Part shown: one piece after another, positions 35,101 through 46,764 of the stretch | Numbering within the stretch: position 1 is the first letter of the stretch | Layout: the number at the start of each line of letters is the position of its first letter | Source of the DNA: Phalacrocorax aristotelis | Taxonomy: Eukaryota; Chordata; Aves; Suliformes; Phalacrocoracidae | Length of the DNA: 64,000 nucleotides | Reading direction: 5' to 3' | Assembly (NCBI RefSeq): GCF_949628215.1 | Contig: NC_134280.1 | Coordinates: forward strand, 54,772,621-54,836,620 | The notes under the pieces: model-generated | Database searches by the model: none | The model's input: only the letters and a program-made list of their open reading frames with translations | Told to the model about the DNA's origin: nothing | Made by a program: the position numbers and the translations under genes

Positions 35101-38100
35101 ATTTCAGCCTTTTCAATGTTGCATAGCATTGATTTCAACTGCAAACAGTTATTAAAATAGCATCCTTTAAAATCAAGACAGAAAAGAAAGAAAAGGGTGT
35201 GACGGGAATCAGAACGATGAGATTTTGATGTATTTTTCTTGTGAAATCGCAAGCCTAGAAATAAATCTTACAAAGCAAAGTAAAGATTCTCCCCTTTCCA
35301 ATAGTGGGCAGTGCCATTTTTATCCTTAAAATTTTCAGACCAACAAGTATAAAACAGCTCTGAAGAAGAGCTGTTAACTCGGTGGTGGAAGTAACGTCAC
35401 CTAAGCTCTTGAACCCGGGGCTCTGTTATACAGGGTTTGGCCCACCTTGCTGGGCCAGGGGAGCTCCAAGCGGGGTCTGCAATGGGTGCCCCAAACAGAG
35501 GGTGGTGCCTCAGTGCTCTGGAAGCAGCTCAGCATGCCGCCTGGGACCTTTCCAGCTTGGCTGTCAGTGGCAGAGCCAATGCTTTGCCTATTCCCTGCTG
35601 CTCTTCTCTGGGTAACTGAGCTGAAGAGGTGGCCTGGCTGAGGCAGGAGAGCAGCCACTAAGCCAGGATGTCAGGCCAAGAGGGACAGGACAACTACGAG
35701 ACATGGGGATAAGGCTGGAGGAAGTCAGGAAAAGGCTGAAATAGTGGGGGCGGAGGTGTTTAATCTTGCATGTGCGTCAAAGTAAACACAGGAGAGGCCA
35801 AAGCGGGACAATTGACAGGACCTGCTGCCTCAGAAGCTACTTTCCGATATTGCAACTAGGAACAGCTTCATGACTGGCAAGCAAAGGTCTGGGTGACATT
35901 ATCCCACCTAATGACATAATTCATACCATTCTGCTTGGCATGTTCTCTTTCTCAGATCAGGAAAAAAATAGACTTTCTCAGGAAAAGCATAAAGGGTTTG
36001 GGTTTGTGCAAGGAAAGGCAACATCTACAAACTGGAAGCATGCCAGCCAGTAGAGTGGGGGTGCAGTGGAGATCTCTGCCATTAATGGTCTTCTCTCAGT
36101 TTTTTTCAAGTGGTGTCTACCTGAAGTTATTTGTCCAAGTAACTTCATTGGTAAAATCAACAGCAATGCAGCAGGTAGCCTTCCTCTCTGACAGTCACTG
36201 TTCTCCTCAACACTGGGGGAGAGGCAGAAATTTCTTGGCTGATGGAGGGGAGGCCAACAAGGAGACACTCTCTGGCAGCCCACCAGCATGGCAGGACAGA
36301 TATCGCAAGAAGTGCCAGGCTCTACAACTGAAGTGGGCAATGCAATATCTGTCATGATCCACCATGGCAGGACTTTAGTTTTAGCTGCCTGTATTTAGGG
36401 TCTTAATTTTGTATTTAGAGTCTTTAATTTTCTGTTTATGGCACAAATTTGGCATTCATACAATACTGCAGGTGACCATCTGACATCCATTCTTCAGCTC
36501 CTCTTTCCTGGCACTTTTCTCCTCTCTCTCTTCATCCGGGCTCTGGCCTTGGCTCTGCCAGTGCTCCAGCAATCCCACGGGATCTCAAAGCAGCTGCTGA
36601 CAGGTGGGTGGAGATCCCACACATACAGGGAATATGTAGCCTATCTGACATAATATCCCATTTCTCCTAGACAGCCCTTCATTCCCATCTGTGTCTCCAG
36701 CGACTGTCATCTAAGCCATCCCTGCCATATCACTTCCTGCATGCAGGGGTATTTGCATGAGGCGTGTTTGTAAGACCACATCGTGTGATGTGTTTGTGCT
36801 CTGGATTAGTTTAATGGAACTGCAGTATAACCTGCAAGACAGTTTCCCAGCTGGTAAATCATGTTTAAACAGCGAAAACCAAATACACTTTCCTATTGCT
36901 CCAGTCTTTTTACATCTGGTTGCTTAGCATTTTTCCTATCTCACGTCCACTTTGCAGTGCTTCAGCAAGATTACCAAACAACTTGCTCAAAAATCAATTT
37001 AACAGAGATCAGAAAAAAAAGTCCAAATGAGATATAACAGTCACTGATGGGATACACAGACGTATCAATTTGGCAGCCAGTCGAACTCCTCAGAGCCATC
37101 AGTTGTGCTCATTAAATGTCAGAGTTGTGAGTTTGCCCTGGGAATTATCAGCAAAGGCTTGAACATGGCCCAGCTTCATTGAAAGATATTTTCTCCCGCA
37201 AATTTCAGGTAAAGAGATGAATGAGAAGAGATGTCAATAGCAATTTCATACCCCAGTTTTAGCTCCAGAACCAGATTTCTGTGCCACAAAGCCAGGCTGT
37301 AAACTTTTCCTTCTATTCCAAATAAAGATAAACCTTTCCATAAGCATTTACAGGTACTTCTCAAGCAGAGGCTCCCAAACCATACAGATTTGAACTTAAA
37401 TGCCAGTAAAACTGGTGCCAAGCTTTGATTTGAAAATGTTCTTTTATACAGCAATGTAAGCATTTACATGGACACATTTGCCTCAAATCTCTTCCCCTAC
37501 ACTGCAAAAGTGAAAGGGCTTCTAAGTGGGTTTTGGAGGGGTTTTTTGACATGGAAGATTCAAGAAGCACCAAACTTTCTGTAAACACTCAAACTTAGAA
37601 AGAAAGATGCTGCCATTACTGGGTTTTGTTTTTTTTAATATCACAGCAGCTCATGTATTATATGATAACTGCTAGGATGTGACATAAAATTGAAGACAAC
37701 TAGGATGAGGTAGAGAAAACCAGATTCTACAGGTCAGCAAAGAAAGAGCAACAGCTCCCTTCACCACTAGCACTCCTGAGCAGTGCAGGAGAGGGGGTAT
37801 GGCCAGCACCAGAGAGCTTCCTGGCCCTGTTAAGTTCCTCTGCTCTGCACATCGGGAGGTTCTTGCTGCTTTGGGTTCAAAAAGCATAAATTAGAAAACC
37901 CAGTGTCTTGCTCTTTGGTGCAGGCTTTGGGAAAATTTTGGGACAGGAGTTTATCCTGAGCAGACATCAGGAAGGTTGTCTTTTTTGCATCTGACAGGGG
38001 CTTCAACAGTGATAGTATTTGAGCCAGGTATTATTCAGATAATTCTACAGAAATCAATTAGGTCTTTCATGACAAACTGGTTACCTAACGTGGCCTAGTT

Positions 38101-41100
38101 TGTGAAACACACTTGGCTAAGAGCTTTGCCTCACTAAGGACCTTGGGATTTGACCTGTAATTTTGAATGTGTGACTGTATAAACAAGCCATCACAATTCG
38201 CTTGCATGCGCTTGTCACAAAAACCATTCACATAGAAAGGACCTGCAGGTAAGTAGCAGGCAAAGGCCAGTCTTGTAAAACCCAAGCCTGGTGATTTCTC
38301 AGAGGGCAAGGGACCTCCTTACCTTACCACAAAGCTAGAGAGCTGCCCAGCTTTATAGCCAGGGCCCTAAGTGCTCTGCAGGTCCTTCCATAGGAGAGGC
38401 TTTGCCTGGGATCTTCATATATCTGGGCATTTGGAAAAATGTTCAAGGGTCAAGTGTCCCCCTGTTTAAGGAGGAGATACTACTGCTTCTGGAGTGCAGT
38501 ATTACTCTTGCATTAGGTCAGTGTTCTGACTAATGCTGCCTGCTTATATCATATTTCAAAACATGCAAAAAAATCTGTGGCCTTTCTTCCCAGCAGAAGC
38601 ATTGTGTGGATCTGAATGGAGACGGGGAGACTGGCTGGTGGGAGGGGACCTGCAGACCAGCTAAACCATTCACTACTGAACAAGTAAATCAGGAGGTTTC
38701 TTAAGAGTGAAAAGTCAATGTCAGACACTGCATTTCACTAGCACTGGACCCAACAGGGATCAGTGTCCTTAATTCCACTGCTCAAACACGGCAGCACCTT
38801 CAGGAGGAAGTGGCATTTATGAAGCGAATGCTAAGTAGCATTTGCAATGTATACGAGACTATTGTCTCAGATATTACTTAACAGAAAGGAGGGTATCGAA
38901 TCTCCACCTCTAGCATGCTAATTCTCAGGAAAGAGTTAAAATTGTACCTGCAATCTCAAAATCTGCACCTATTTGCACCTTGTTCTTGGGTCAGCAGTCT
39001 GCCTGATAAAGGAGCCCTGACCTCCTCACCTGTGGAGGAAAGGCCAAAGATATCTTCAGAAGGTTTGGGGGTTGTTTCCCAAAAAGCAGAAGTGCAGAAA
39101 CCCACACAGGGAGGCAGCCTGGGAATACAGGACAAAAAAGATGATGTAATGTGGTGGAGACCTCCAACTACCTTTAAGAGTACAGGTCTCGACTCATAAC
39201 TTTGCAATGCCCTTCAACTATTTGAAACCCCAACCAAAGGATGTCTCCTTTGAGTGTCATGAACTGAATCTTGCTGAATCTACAATTCTGTGCCATAGCT
39301 GCACTGCTTCCTGCAATCCCTCTGATGCTGAAGAAAATGACATGCCTATTGTCTTTACTGTTAAAGCCTGGATTTCCTGTACAGGGGAAGTCCTCATGTA
39401 AAAAAGCAGAGAGAAATGCTTTAAAGAAGGAGGAGAATGTGCTCAGATTTTGAAGCAGCTGATCTAAAGGCAGCGAGGCCCTTAGGGAGCCCTGGGCCAC
39501 AATAGTTAACATCTGAGGCAGGAAATGACGGTTTATTTAACTAACTGAACTGAAAACTGCCAGGGAACTTATACAAGGGAAAAGGAATTACTAAGAGCAG
39601 CATTTAGCTAAGACATACATGAAGGCTAAAACTCCTACGATTGTGGGAAATACTAAGAGATGCTTGACATCTGTAAGTGGAAGTGGCCTTTGCTTTGTGA
39701 TTCACCTAAAAGACAGATCAGGTGGGCCAGGGATCCCCCAGAGGGTGTTCCTGCTTGCTCATCAACATCGCTTCTTGCAGTGTCTCCTGCTTCTCTGCAC
39801 AGTTTCCCTTCCAGCCACAGACCTGACTTGAAGTTTCTGAGATCCAATAGCACAATTCTGCAAGTAGGCTATTCTGCTCCTAAATATACATGCTTTTTCT
39901 AACACTTCAGTAAAAAATACTTTTGAACACATTTGCTAGTTAAGAAGGACATTTCTGTTCAAATAATGGTGGTTTTTTTCAGAAGTTTTCTTCACTCTTC
40001 TTAGCAATATGCAGTAAACACTGGGATTTTTCACTTTCTGTAGTAGTGAATGCGAGTTTGAGTTTGCTACAGGATATGGCTAAAGACACCAAGCTGAGAG
40101 GAGAAAACCTCTCTAAGTCAGACAGCTTGAGTAACAGCAACAGAAATTAAGGGAATGGCACAGCATAAAAGCTTTTACTAGTCATCAGTCGATACCCAAG
40201 GAAAAAAAAATCTGTAAGCAGTTTTTGGGTTTTACAAACCCAATCTGACTTTGCCAAAGCCTGGCTGGTCTCAAGGCAGAGATCCTGTAGGTGAAATGCT
40301 TGATCTATGATCTCCCCCATTTTTTCCCAGTAGGGACATTCCCCATGACACAGGTTTCTCTCCTGTCCATCCCTCCCGCTCCCCTCTCCAGCCCTGCTGA
40401 GGGCCAAGGAGTCAGTGTTTGAGGATTGGAATCCATTGTCCCAGCTGCACTTTAGCCCATTTAACAGGGAAAATGGCAGGTAGCCGTCCTTCTGCAGAGC
40501 AGTGACCTTAACCTCCTTCTCCAGCCCACTGGGAGAGTTCAGTGAACAACAGTCTGGCTGCACTGCTGAAAGCCATGGCCTCAGGGGAACTAACTTGTTG
40601 TTAGGTTTGCTTCCAGCTGAATGGTTCCTGGTCAGCTTCATTGTGCAATTGTACAAATCCTGATGCCAGCACAAATATGGGGCGATGGAAAAGCCAGCGA
40701 TGCAGGCAGGGCAGAGGTTTCTTCTCTCAGCAGCTGCACTGACTAGGGCTATCCACAAATGCTTGTGGGAGGCCTACTCCAAGAAAAGCGTGATGCAGCC
40801 ATTTTGAATGTAAAACCCTGTGAGATGATTATGCAGACTCTCCTGCAATTCTGCACAGATCCTAGCACGGGCTTGCTCCTCCCTGTACTGTACTTTGCTT
40901 GATTTCTATGTGCTGCGTGCTTTTGAAATATTCGCACAGCACAATCTGGAGGAGAGTGCTTCAAAGGGGAATGAGTCTCTGACACCAAATCATCTCCTGC
41001 TGAGCACCACCAAATCATCACAACCTTGGACAATCGATCAACTGATTTTGTGTTATTTATGATGCCCTAAAGGCTACATTTCAAAACCTGAAATGCATGG

Positions 41101-42474
41101 GTTGGAAAAGCTGACAACAATTCATTCTGCTCAAGCTGTTTAATAATGCTGCACAGACCTTTTTTGAAAAGCCTACTTTAAAAGGATGGAATTTAACCAA
41201 CTTCCAGACCAGCTTTCTCCTCAGTTATGGTGAACAAAAAGCCATCAAAATACTTAGAATCTGATTTAAGCTAACAAGTCAAGGAAATAAATGTGAAAAC
41301 TCAAACTCCTGCTTGATGCTCTATTTGTAGTTCATCCGGTGATAATGAGCCAGATTCTTGCCTCGGATAAATGGGCATAAATCCACTTAAGCCATGCAAG
41401 AATGTTGATTTATGATGCTTGCTACAAATCTGACCTTTATTTCAGTATTTCACAGTAAGCTCCAATCCTTTTGCGCCGCTCATTTATTGGAATGGAATTA
41501 GATTCACCAAGGTATGCTCTGACAAAATGGATCGCTTTTCCCTTGAACTTTTGTGCCAGGGTTAAAATTGTGGTCTATTTCAATGTAGAACTCTTAATAA
41601 GATAGTTTTGTTGAAGAAAATTCAGAAATGATAGTATCATTCATTACAATGACACACATTTTTTATTTCTCAAAGTTACACCAAATGAGTGCAATTATGC
41701 TCCACAAATTACAACCTCCTTCTAGGAAATCTGAGATAAATCTGCAGAATGGAGGTTGAAATAAGTTTAGCTAACAAGCAGTTGCATAAAAGCTTAAATA
41801 TATGCAGTCAAATGATATGCTGAGGGTGTATTGGAATGAGTATAACGTTGTTTGCTTAACTGAAACTACATTGCTCCAAACAACCTTATGTTCATTATTT
41901 CTAAGTCCACAACCCTGCACTGAGGCTCAGGACATTGCACAAAACCAGACTTACCAGAAGATGATAATCAAGAATTTATTTTATTAGTTTTAAATATAAC
42001 ACTCTGGATTTTTGACTGTGCTAAGTGCATGGTAAATACAGCTTATCACTGCAGAGAACCGTGCTGAGAAAATTGCATGTGAGATTACGCTACCATGAAG
42101 TGCTCAATATGGGGGCTACACTCAAAAGACAGAGCTCATGTAGGAGGCAGCAGCCTGTTTGCTAAATTCTGCTTCACATAGGTAACATCTTAACACTGCT
42201 GTTTTCAGTCTGCACTAGCTTTTGATTACCTTCCTGATGATGACTGAAGTGTTAGTTTGCATTGAATTGTTTATAACCTGGCCACCAGGTAAAGACTTTG
42301 CCTCTAACATGACGATACACCCATAGGGATTTGACATGGATACATTAAGGTTGATATGGATGAGGTATGAATGGCCATGTACGAGTGTGAAATCATCAAG
42401 AAACAACAAGAAGGGGCAAAGGAAAGGTATGTGCAGCTTCTGAAGGCACCTGGGTCTGGAAAACCAAGGGCTGC

Positions 42475-42700
42475 CTCCTGGGTGGATCTCAGACTTATGT
42501 TGGAGGCAGTTTTTCCAGTCCTGACTCCTAGATGAATCTCAGATCTACTACTGAAGCTACCTACTACTGAAGGTAGCTGGTCTCCAGCCAGGTCTCCTGG
42601 GTGGACCTTGGACCTATGTTGCAGCCACGTTTCAAGCCTTGTCTCTGGTCCTGTCTCCCGCTACTCCTGGATGGCCCCTGGACCTGATTCATTAACTTTG
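42475..42700. repeat. Degenerate minisatellite, about 50-70-bp units
   Basis: Units beginning CTCCTGGGTGGAYCTYRGAC or a variant start at 42475, 42525, 42594 and 42664. Each continues into a YTAYGTTG-type or CTACTACTG-type segment. The first spacing is 50 bases and the next two are 69 and 70. Copies are diverged. I do not recognise the family. Confidence 0.65.
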
Positions 42701-45700
42701 CCTTGTTTGGTGCTGTTGAAGGCCCCTGTTATCAGTATCCAGGTCTGTGTGGCATGTTTCGGGACAGCACCTATCAGTGAAGGCACTACCTGTGCTGGGT
42801 CACCCTTGGCTCCTCACTTGCACCGCAGGGAGTCACTGTTGAGGCTACATGGCCACACACATCTTCATCCTCATACTCATGAAGGAAGGAGTAAGAATAG
42901 CCTGTGAGAGAAAGTATGTGCAAAATCAGTTTAAAATAAAATAAACTTCCCCTTCTTGTTTTGCATTGAACTTTGCTACATTAGCCAAACATGCACGATG
43001 GAAACAAGGTAACTGATCTGATAGAGAGGTGCAGGGGTTTTTGTGCCCTTGATTCTGGAGCTTGCTCCCTGATAATATGCAAAAGAGGTTGGATTTGTTA
43101 TTCTTGGAGGGTGGGGAACACTTGATAATTTGGGCATTAGTTTCTTCAAGGCAGGGAGAGGATGAGATGAAGAGGTGCAATAGGCAGAGGAGCAGAGTTT
43201 CAAGTAACAGTTCATTTTAGGTTGCTTTCATATGGCAGCTTATCATATTGTTTTTATTTTCATGTGTAATACCGTAGAGATCTGTAAAAACAGCTGGAAG
43301 ACTAACTTTCAGAAATGCCATAACCCCCAAAAACAAAGTAGCTCTTCAAATCAGGCTCTCAGCACTGTTTGGGAAATAAATCCAAATATTTCTCTAAGTG
43401 TTTGAAAAGAAGATGCTTTGGCTCCAGAGCGATATGAGAAAATGTACAATCCATTTGATCTGTTTCAGATGCCGCAACCATCTGCAACTGCATGTGGCAA
43501 ACACACATTTCTCAGCTTCGCAGGCACGGATGATTATGAAGAGATTTGAATATTTTAAGTAAAATAGATAAAGCTTTGATATGCTCTTTTTGTCGTATAG
43601 TTATCTCTCAGCAGCATTTTGTGGAAAGATCTCCTCCTGGAAGGCTCGGGGCAGGGAGGGGATCTCTGCTGAGCCTTTCAGCGCAGAAGACGTTGTGTGC
43701 AGAAGTGCCTGAGAGGCAGCCAACATGAACGGCTGGCACCAGGAAAGGGTCACAGATGCTTTCCTGAACATGCTATTGTGCAGTATCTCCACTCAGCGTA
43801 GACTCCAGCTGCTGCTGTACTAACGACACGACCGCCATCTGCTGTCTTAAACCCGACCTGAACCAGGGAGGGCGAACGAGGAGCACAAGTCCCGCAGGAG
43901 GCCCCATCTCCGCCTGCCCACCCGCCGCTCCCATGGGGCACCGCCTTAATTTCTCAGCTTCAACGTTGTCATTTCTAGCGTTGCTCTCAATTCTTATAGC
44001 TTATTTATTTCTTCGTTTCCAGGTAGAAAGAACAAACTCGTGTTACCAGCCATATGAGCTGGCGTGCAGACGTGCAGACGTGCAGCCAGCAGTGACACGG
44101 CACTCCATCCTTCTGGGGATGCCGCCTGCCGGGTGAGATGGCAATGGAGAGGGACTCCTAGCCAAAGTAACTATACAGCCGGCTCGTACACATATATTGC
44201 TGTATGTACATGTGTGTGCACTCAAGCTGCTCAATAGTACTAACTGTTGCCTTCTATGCACCTGAAATACCACTTTCTCAGAGTTTATATTGCATGCAAG
44301 TACTTAGTCTCTTAGTTGGGAGCTCGGATGAAATGCAGACGGAGGGCTTGGTTCAGGCTAGTTTCTAGGGCAGAGAGCTTGCCAGCACTGAGTGACGGAT
44401 CTGCTGGAAACGGCTCACTGAATTGGGGCAGCTGGCTCTTGGTCCACGTTTTCTTATCTGGGTTGCTCTCCCCAGAGGCTCATGTTTCTCCAGCGATCCA
44501 AATCAACCTAATCCCGTCATGGAGGAAAGACCTTCATGCTTTGCAGTCTGTCTTACATGTGCTGTTTAATTTCAATATTATCTGGGCACTATGGCTGCTG
44601 TTCAATGTTTAAATACTGCTTTCTCACATTTACTGTGATGGAGGGTTTTTTCACTGTCACCTTTTCAGCAATTTCAGAATGGAGGTTGTTTTTATAAAAC
44701 ATTCCTTTCTTTGCATCTTATTTTCATAATCTGTGTTAATCTATTGCTTGATAAATATTTTGACCTACTGTCTATATATCCTTATACCACATATTATAGA
44801 GGGTCTTTTTTGTCGGTTTCCTATATACTTTTTGGATTTTTGATGTTTAAGCAACAGGCACTTTCAAGATACTTTAGCTAACTAAACTATTGAATAAGCT
44901 AAACAGCTAAATTAAATGGAATTCTTGTCTTTTTTCCCATTATTAATCTTTTTTCTTCTCTGGTTAAGAGAACGCTGCAAATACAGCTATTCCACCAGCT
45001 GGTGTCATTCAGTATCATTATCCTCACTTTCTGGCAGACCTACTTTTTGTTCATGTCTGGTTTTTGTTTCATGAAGATGTTTGTATTTTTATCACCTGAT
45101 AGATGATCCACAGGGCCGAGTTCTTGACCCTTTAAATATAGTTCACCCATTGACTTTAGGGTGCACTGAATACTCACGAGCACTCATGGAGTGCTACATG
45201 GCTAACTGCTTGGTGGGGTACATATGTACTTGTTTGGACTTATCTCTGGACCACAAAGTTTCATAGCCTTTGTTTAAAGCACGAAGCTGAAAATTGTCTT
45301 GAAAAACCCAAGGCAGTTACTTAAAATCACTTTTAAAGAGTAGGGAAGTTTATTTCTTGGCATCTTATGTTTGTTTCCGTCCCCAGTGTACAGCAATGTA
45401 AAAGTTATCTTTTGTGATTGCTCTCAATTTGAAATATATGCATTTTAGATTACTGATGATTTTAGATCACATACAGAGGAACTCATATTCTATGAATTTA
45501 GTTTGTCTAGCTTGCATTCCTGTGTTAGGAAGCTATACCCCTTCTGTGACCAGCTGAGCAACAATGAGCTCCTCAAGTTAAACCTCTCTCTCTGTTGGCA
45601 CATTTAAGTACCTAGAAAAGAAATTAGTATCAGTGAGATTAGTTTGTCTAGAATAAAGCATGTCAAACAAGCTCATTTCCAGTTCTCATTAGGTATCTGC

Positions 45701-45734
45701 TCCTCTGTATAGCAGAAAAGCCACAGGCGTCATA

Positions 45735-46690
45735 TATATTGGTTTTAAAAAGACTTCTAACACCGTCTCACACGTCCATCTGTCTCACAAGCAAGTCACA
45801 GAAAAACACGATTGCATGAGGGCACAGCTGGGCACAGCTGGACCCAGAGAATATTTAGCAAGAGTATGTTGTTAACTTGGCTGGATGCATCTCGCAGAAT
45901 TCTGCAGGAGTATCTCCATAGCACCAATCTGATATTTGCATTAAATAATTTGGATGGCAGAACAGACAACTTGCTTACCAAACCCACTGGTGGGGAGGGG
46001 CAGGAAGCATTGGAGGATAGGGCTAGGATCTCAGTGAACTTGGCAAACTACAGCCAGGGGAAAGGAAGTGATTTGAAGGACATGCTTTCACTCTCTGCAG
46101 AATTACCAACATCAGAAATGCAGGTTGTAGAATTTGTGGTCCAATAGCATCACTGTATAAACAGACTTCGTGGTTAGCACAGATCACAAACCAAACAGGA
46201 GTCAGCCACACCACACCACACCACTACGAAAAGGATGAATAGCACCAGGGGCTATATAAAAAGGAATATTGTTTGCCAGGCAAATGAGGTTATTCTTCTG
46301 TTATGCTTGGGGCTAGTAAACCTTCAGCTGGAGCATTATATTCTACTTTGGCTAGAACAGAGAATTAGAGGTTTATGAGGAAACACTGGAGGAATTGGAG
46401 TGGTTTGTTTTAGAGAAAGGAAAGACCCAGTAAGGGAGGGCCTAAATATGTGCACTGTATTTCTAGGGGAGAGGCCAATAAACTCACCTGCTGAAAAGGC
46501 TCAGTGGGCAAAGAGATCTGGGTTAGAAGTGAGAAATAGCTTTCTCATGGTTCAGATAAACAGCAAGAGAGACTACTATGGGTTATGACAGCGTTGGTTT
46601 CTGAGTTTTCAGGCTCAGATTAGACAAGTATCTATCAGAAATTACCTAGATATAATTGATCCTGCTTTTTCGGCAGGAGGAAGGAGACAA
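45735..46690 (+). mobile_element. Old CR1/L3-type LINE remnant (sense)
   Basis: Degenerate sequence follows the order of a CR1/L3-clade ORF2 3' half. 'ttctaacaccgtctcacac' near 45760 corresponds to the DTVSH motif of the RT domain. 'ttaaataatttggatggcag' near 45940 resembles the RT region coding the conserved LNDL-like segment. At about 46370-46690 comes the 'gaggaaacactggaggaatt' / 'gaaatagctttctcatggtt' tail typical of L3-like elements, ending near 'gatataattgatcctgc'. All frames are broken. It is much more diverged than the CR1 pieces at 20.7-24.6 kb. The exact family and the left boundary are uncertain. Confidence 0.6.
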
Positions 46691-46733
46691 TTCTCACCCG
46701 TTTGTCTGATATTCCTGTTTGGAGCCAAAGGTC

Positions 46734-46764
46734 ATAATTTAGACACCTAAGATGTCTAAATTAT
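46734..46764. repeat. Perfect inverted repeat, 12-bp arms, 7-nt loop
   Basis: ATAATTTAGACA (46734-46745) is exactly reverse-complementary to 46753-46764. It lies about 45 bases past the end of the old LINE remnant. It may be part of another element or simply a local foldback. Confidence 0.85.

Larger units (their letters stand above)
24656..45734. other. Long intergenic stretch between TMEM86A and SPTY2D1; no recognised gene
   Basis: About 21 kb of AT-rich DNA in which I recognise no protein-coding exon. ORFs are short and without known motifs; the longest is 203 codons at 40147-40758 (-). Possible old MIR/CORE-SINE-like remnants, seen as 'aaatctcagttctgccac'-type sequence, lie near 32600-32690 and 27185-27260, at low confidence. 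Tandem repeats at 29025-29136 and 42475-42700 and a CpG-raised patch near 43.65-44.15 kb are reported separately. Regulatory elements of either gene could lie here but cannot be read by eye. Confidence 0.5.
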
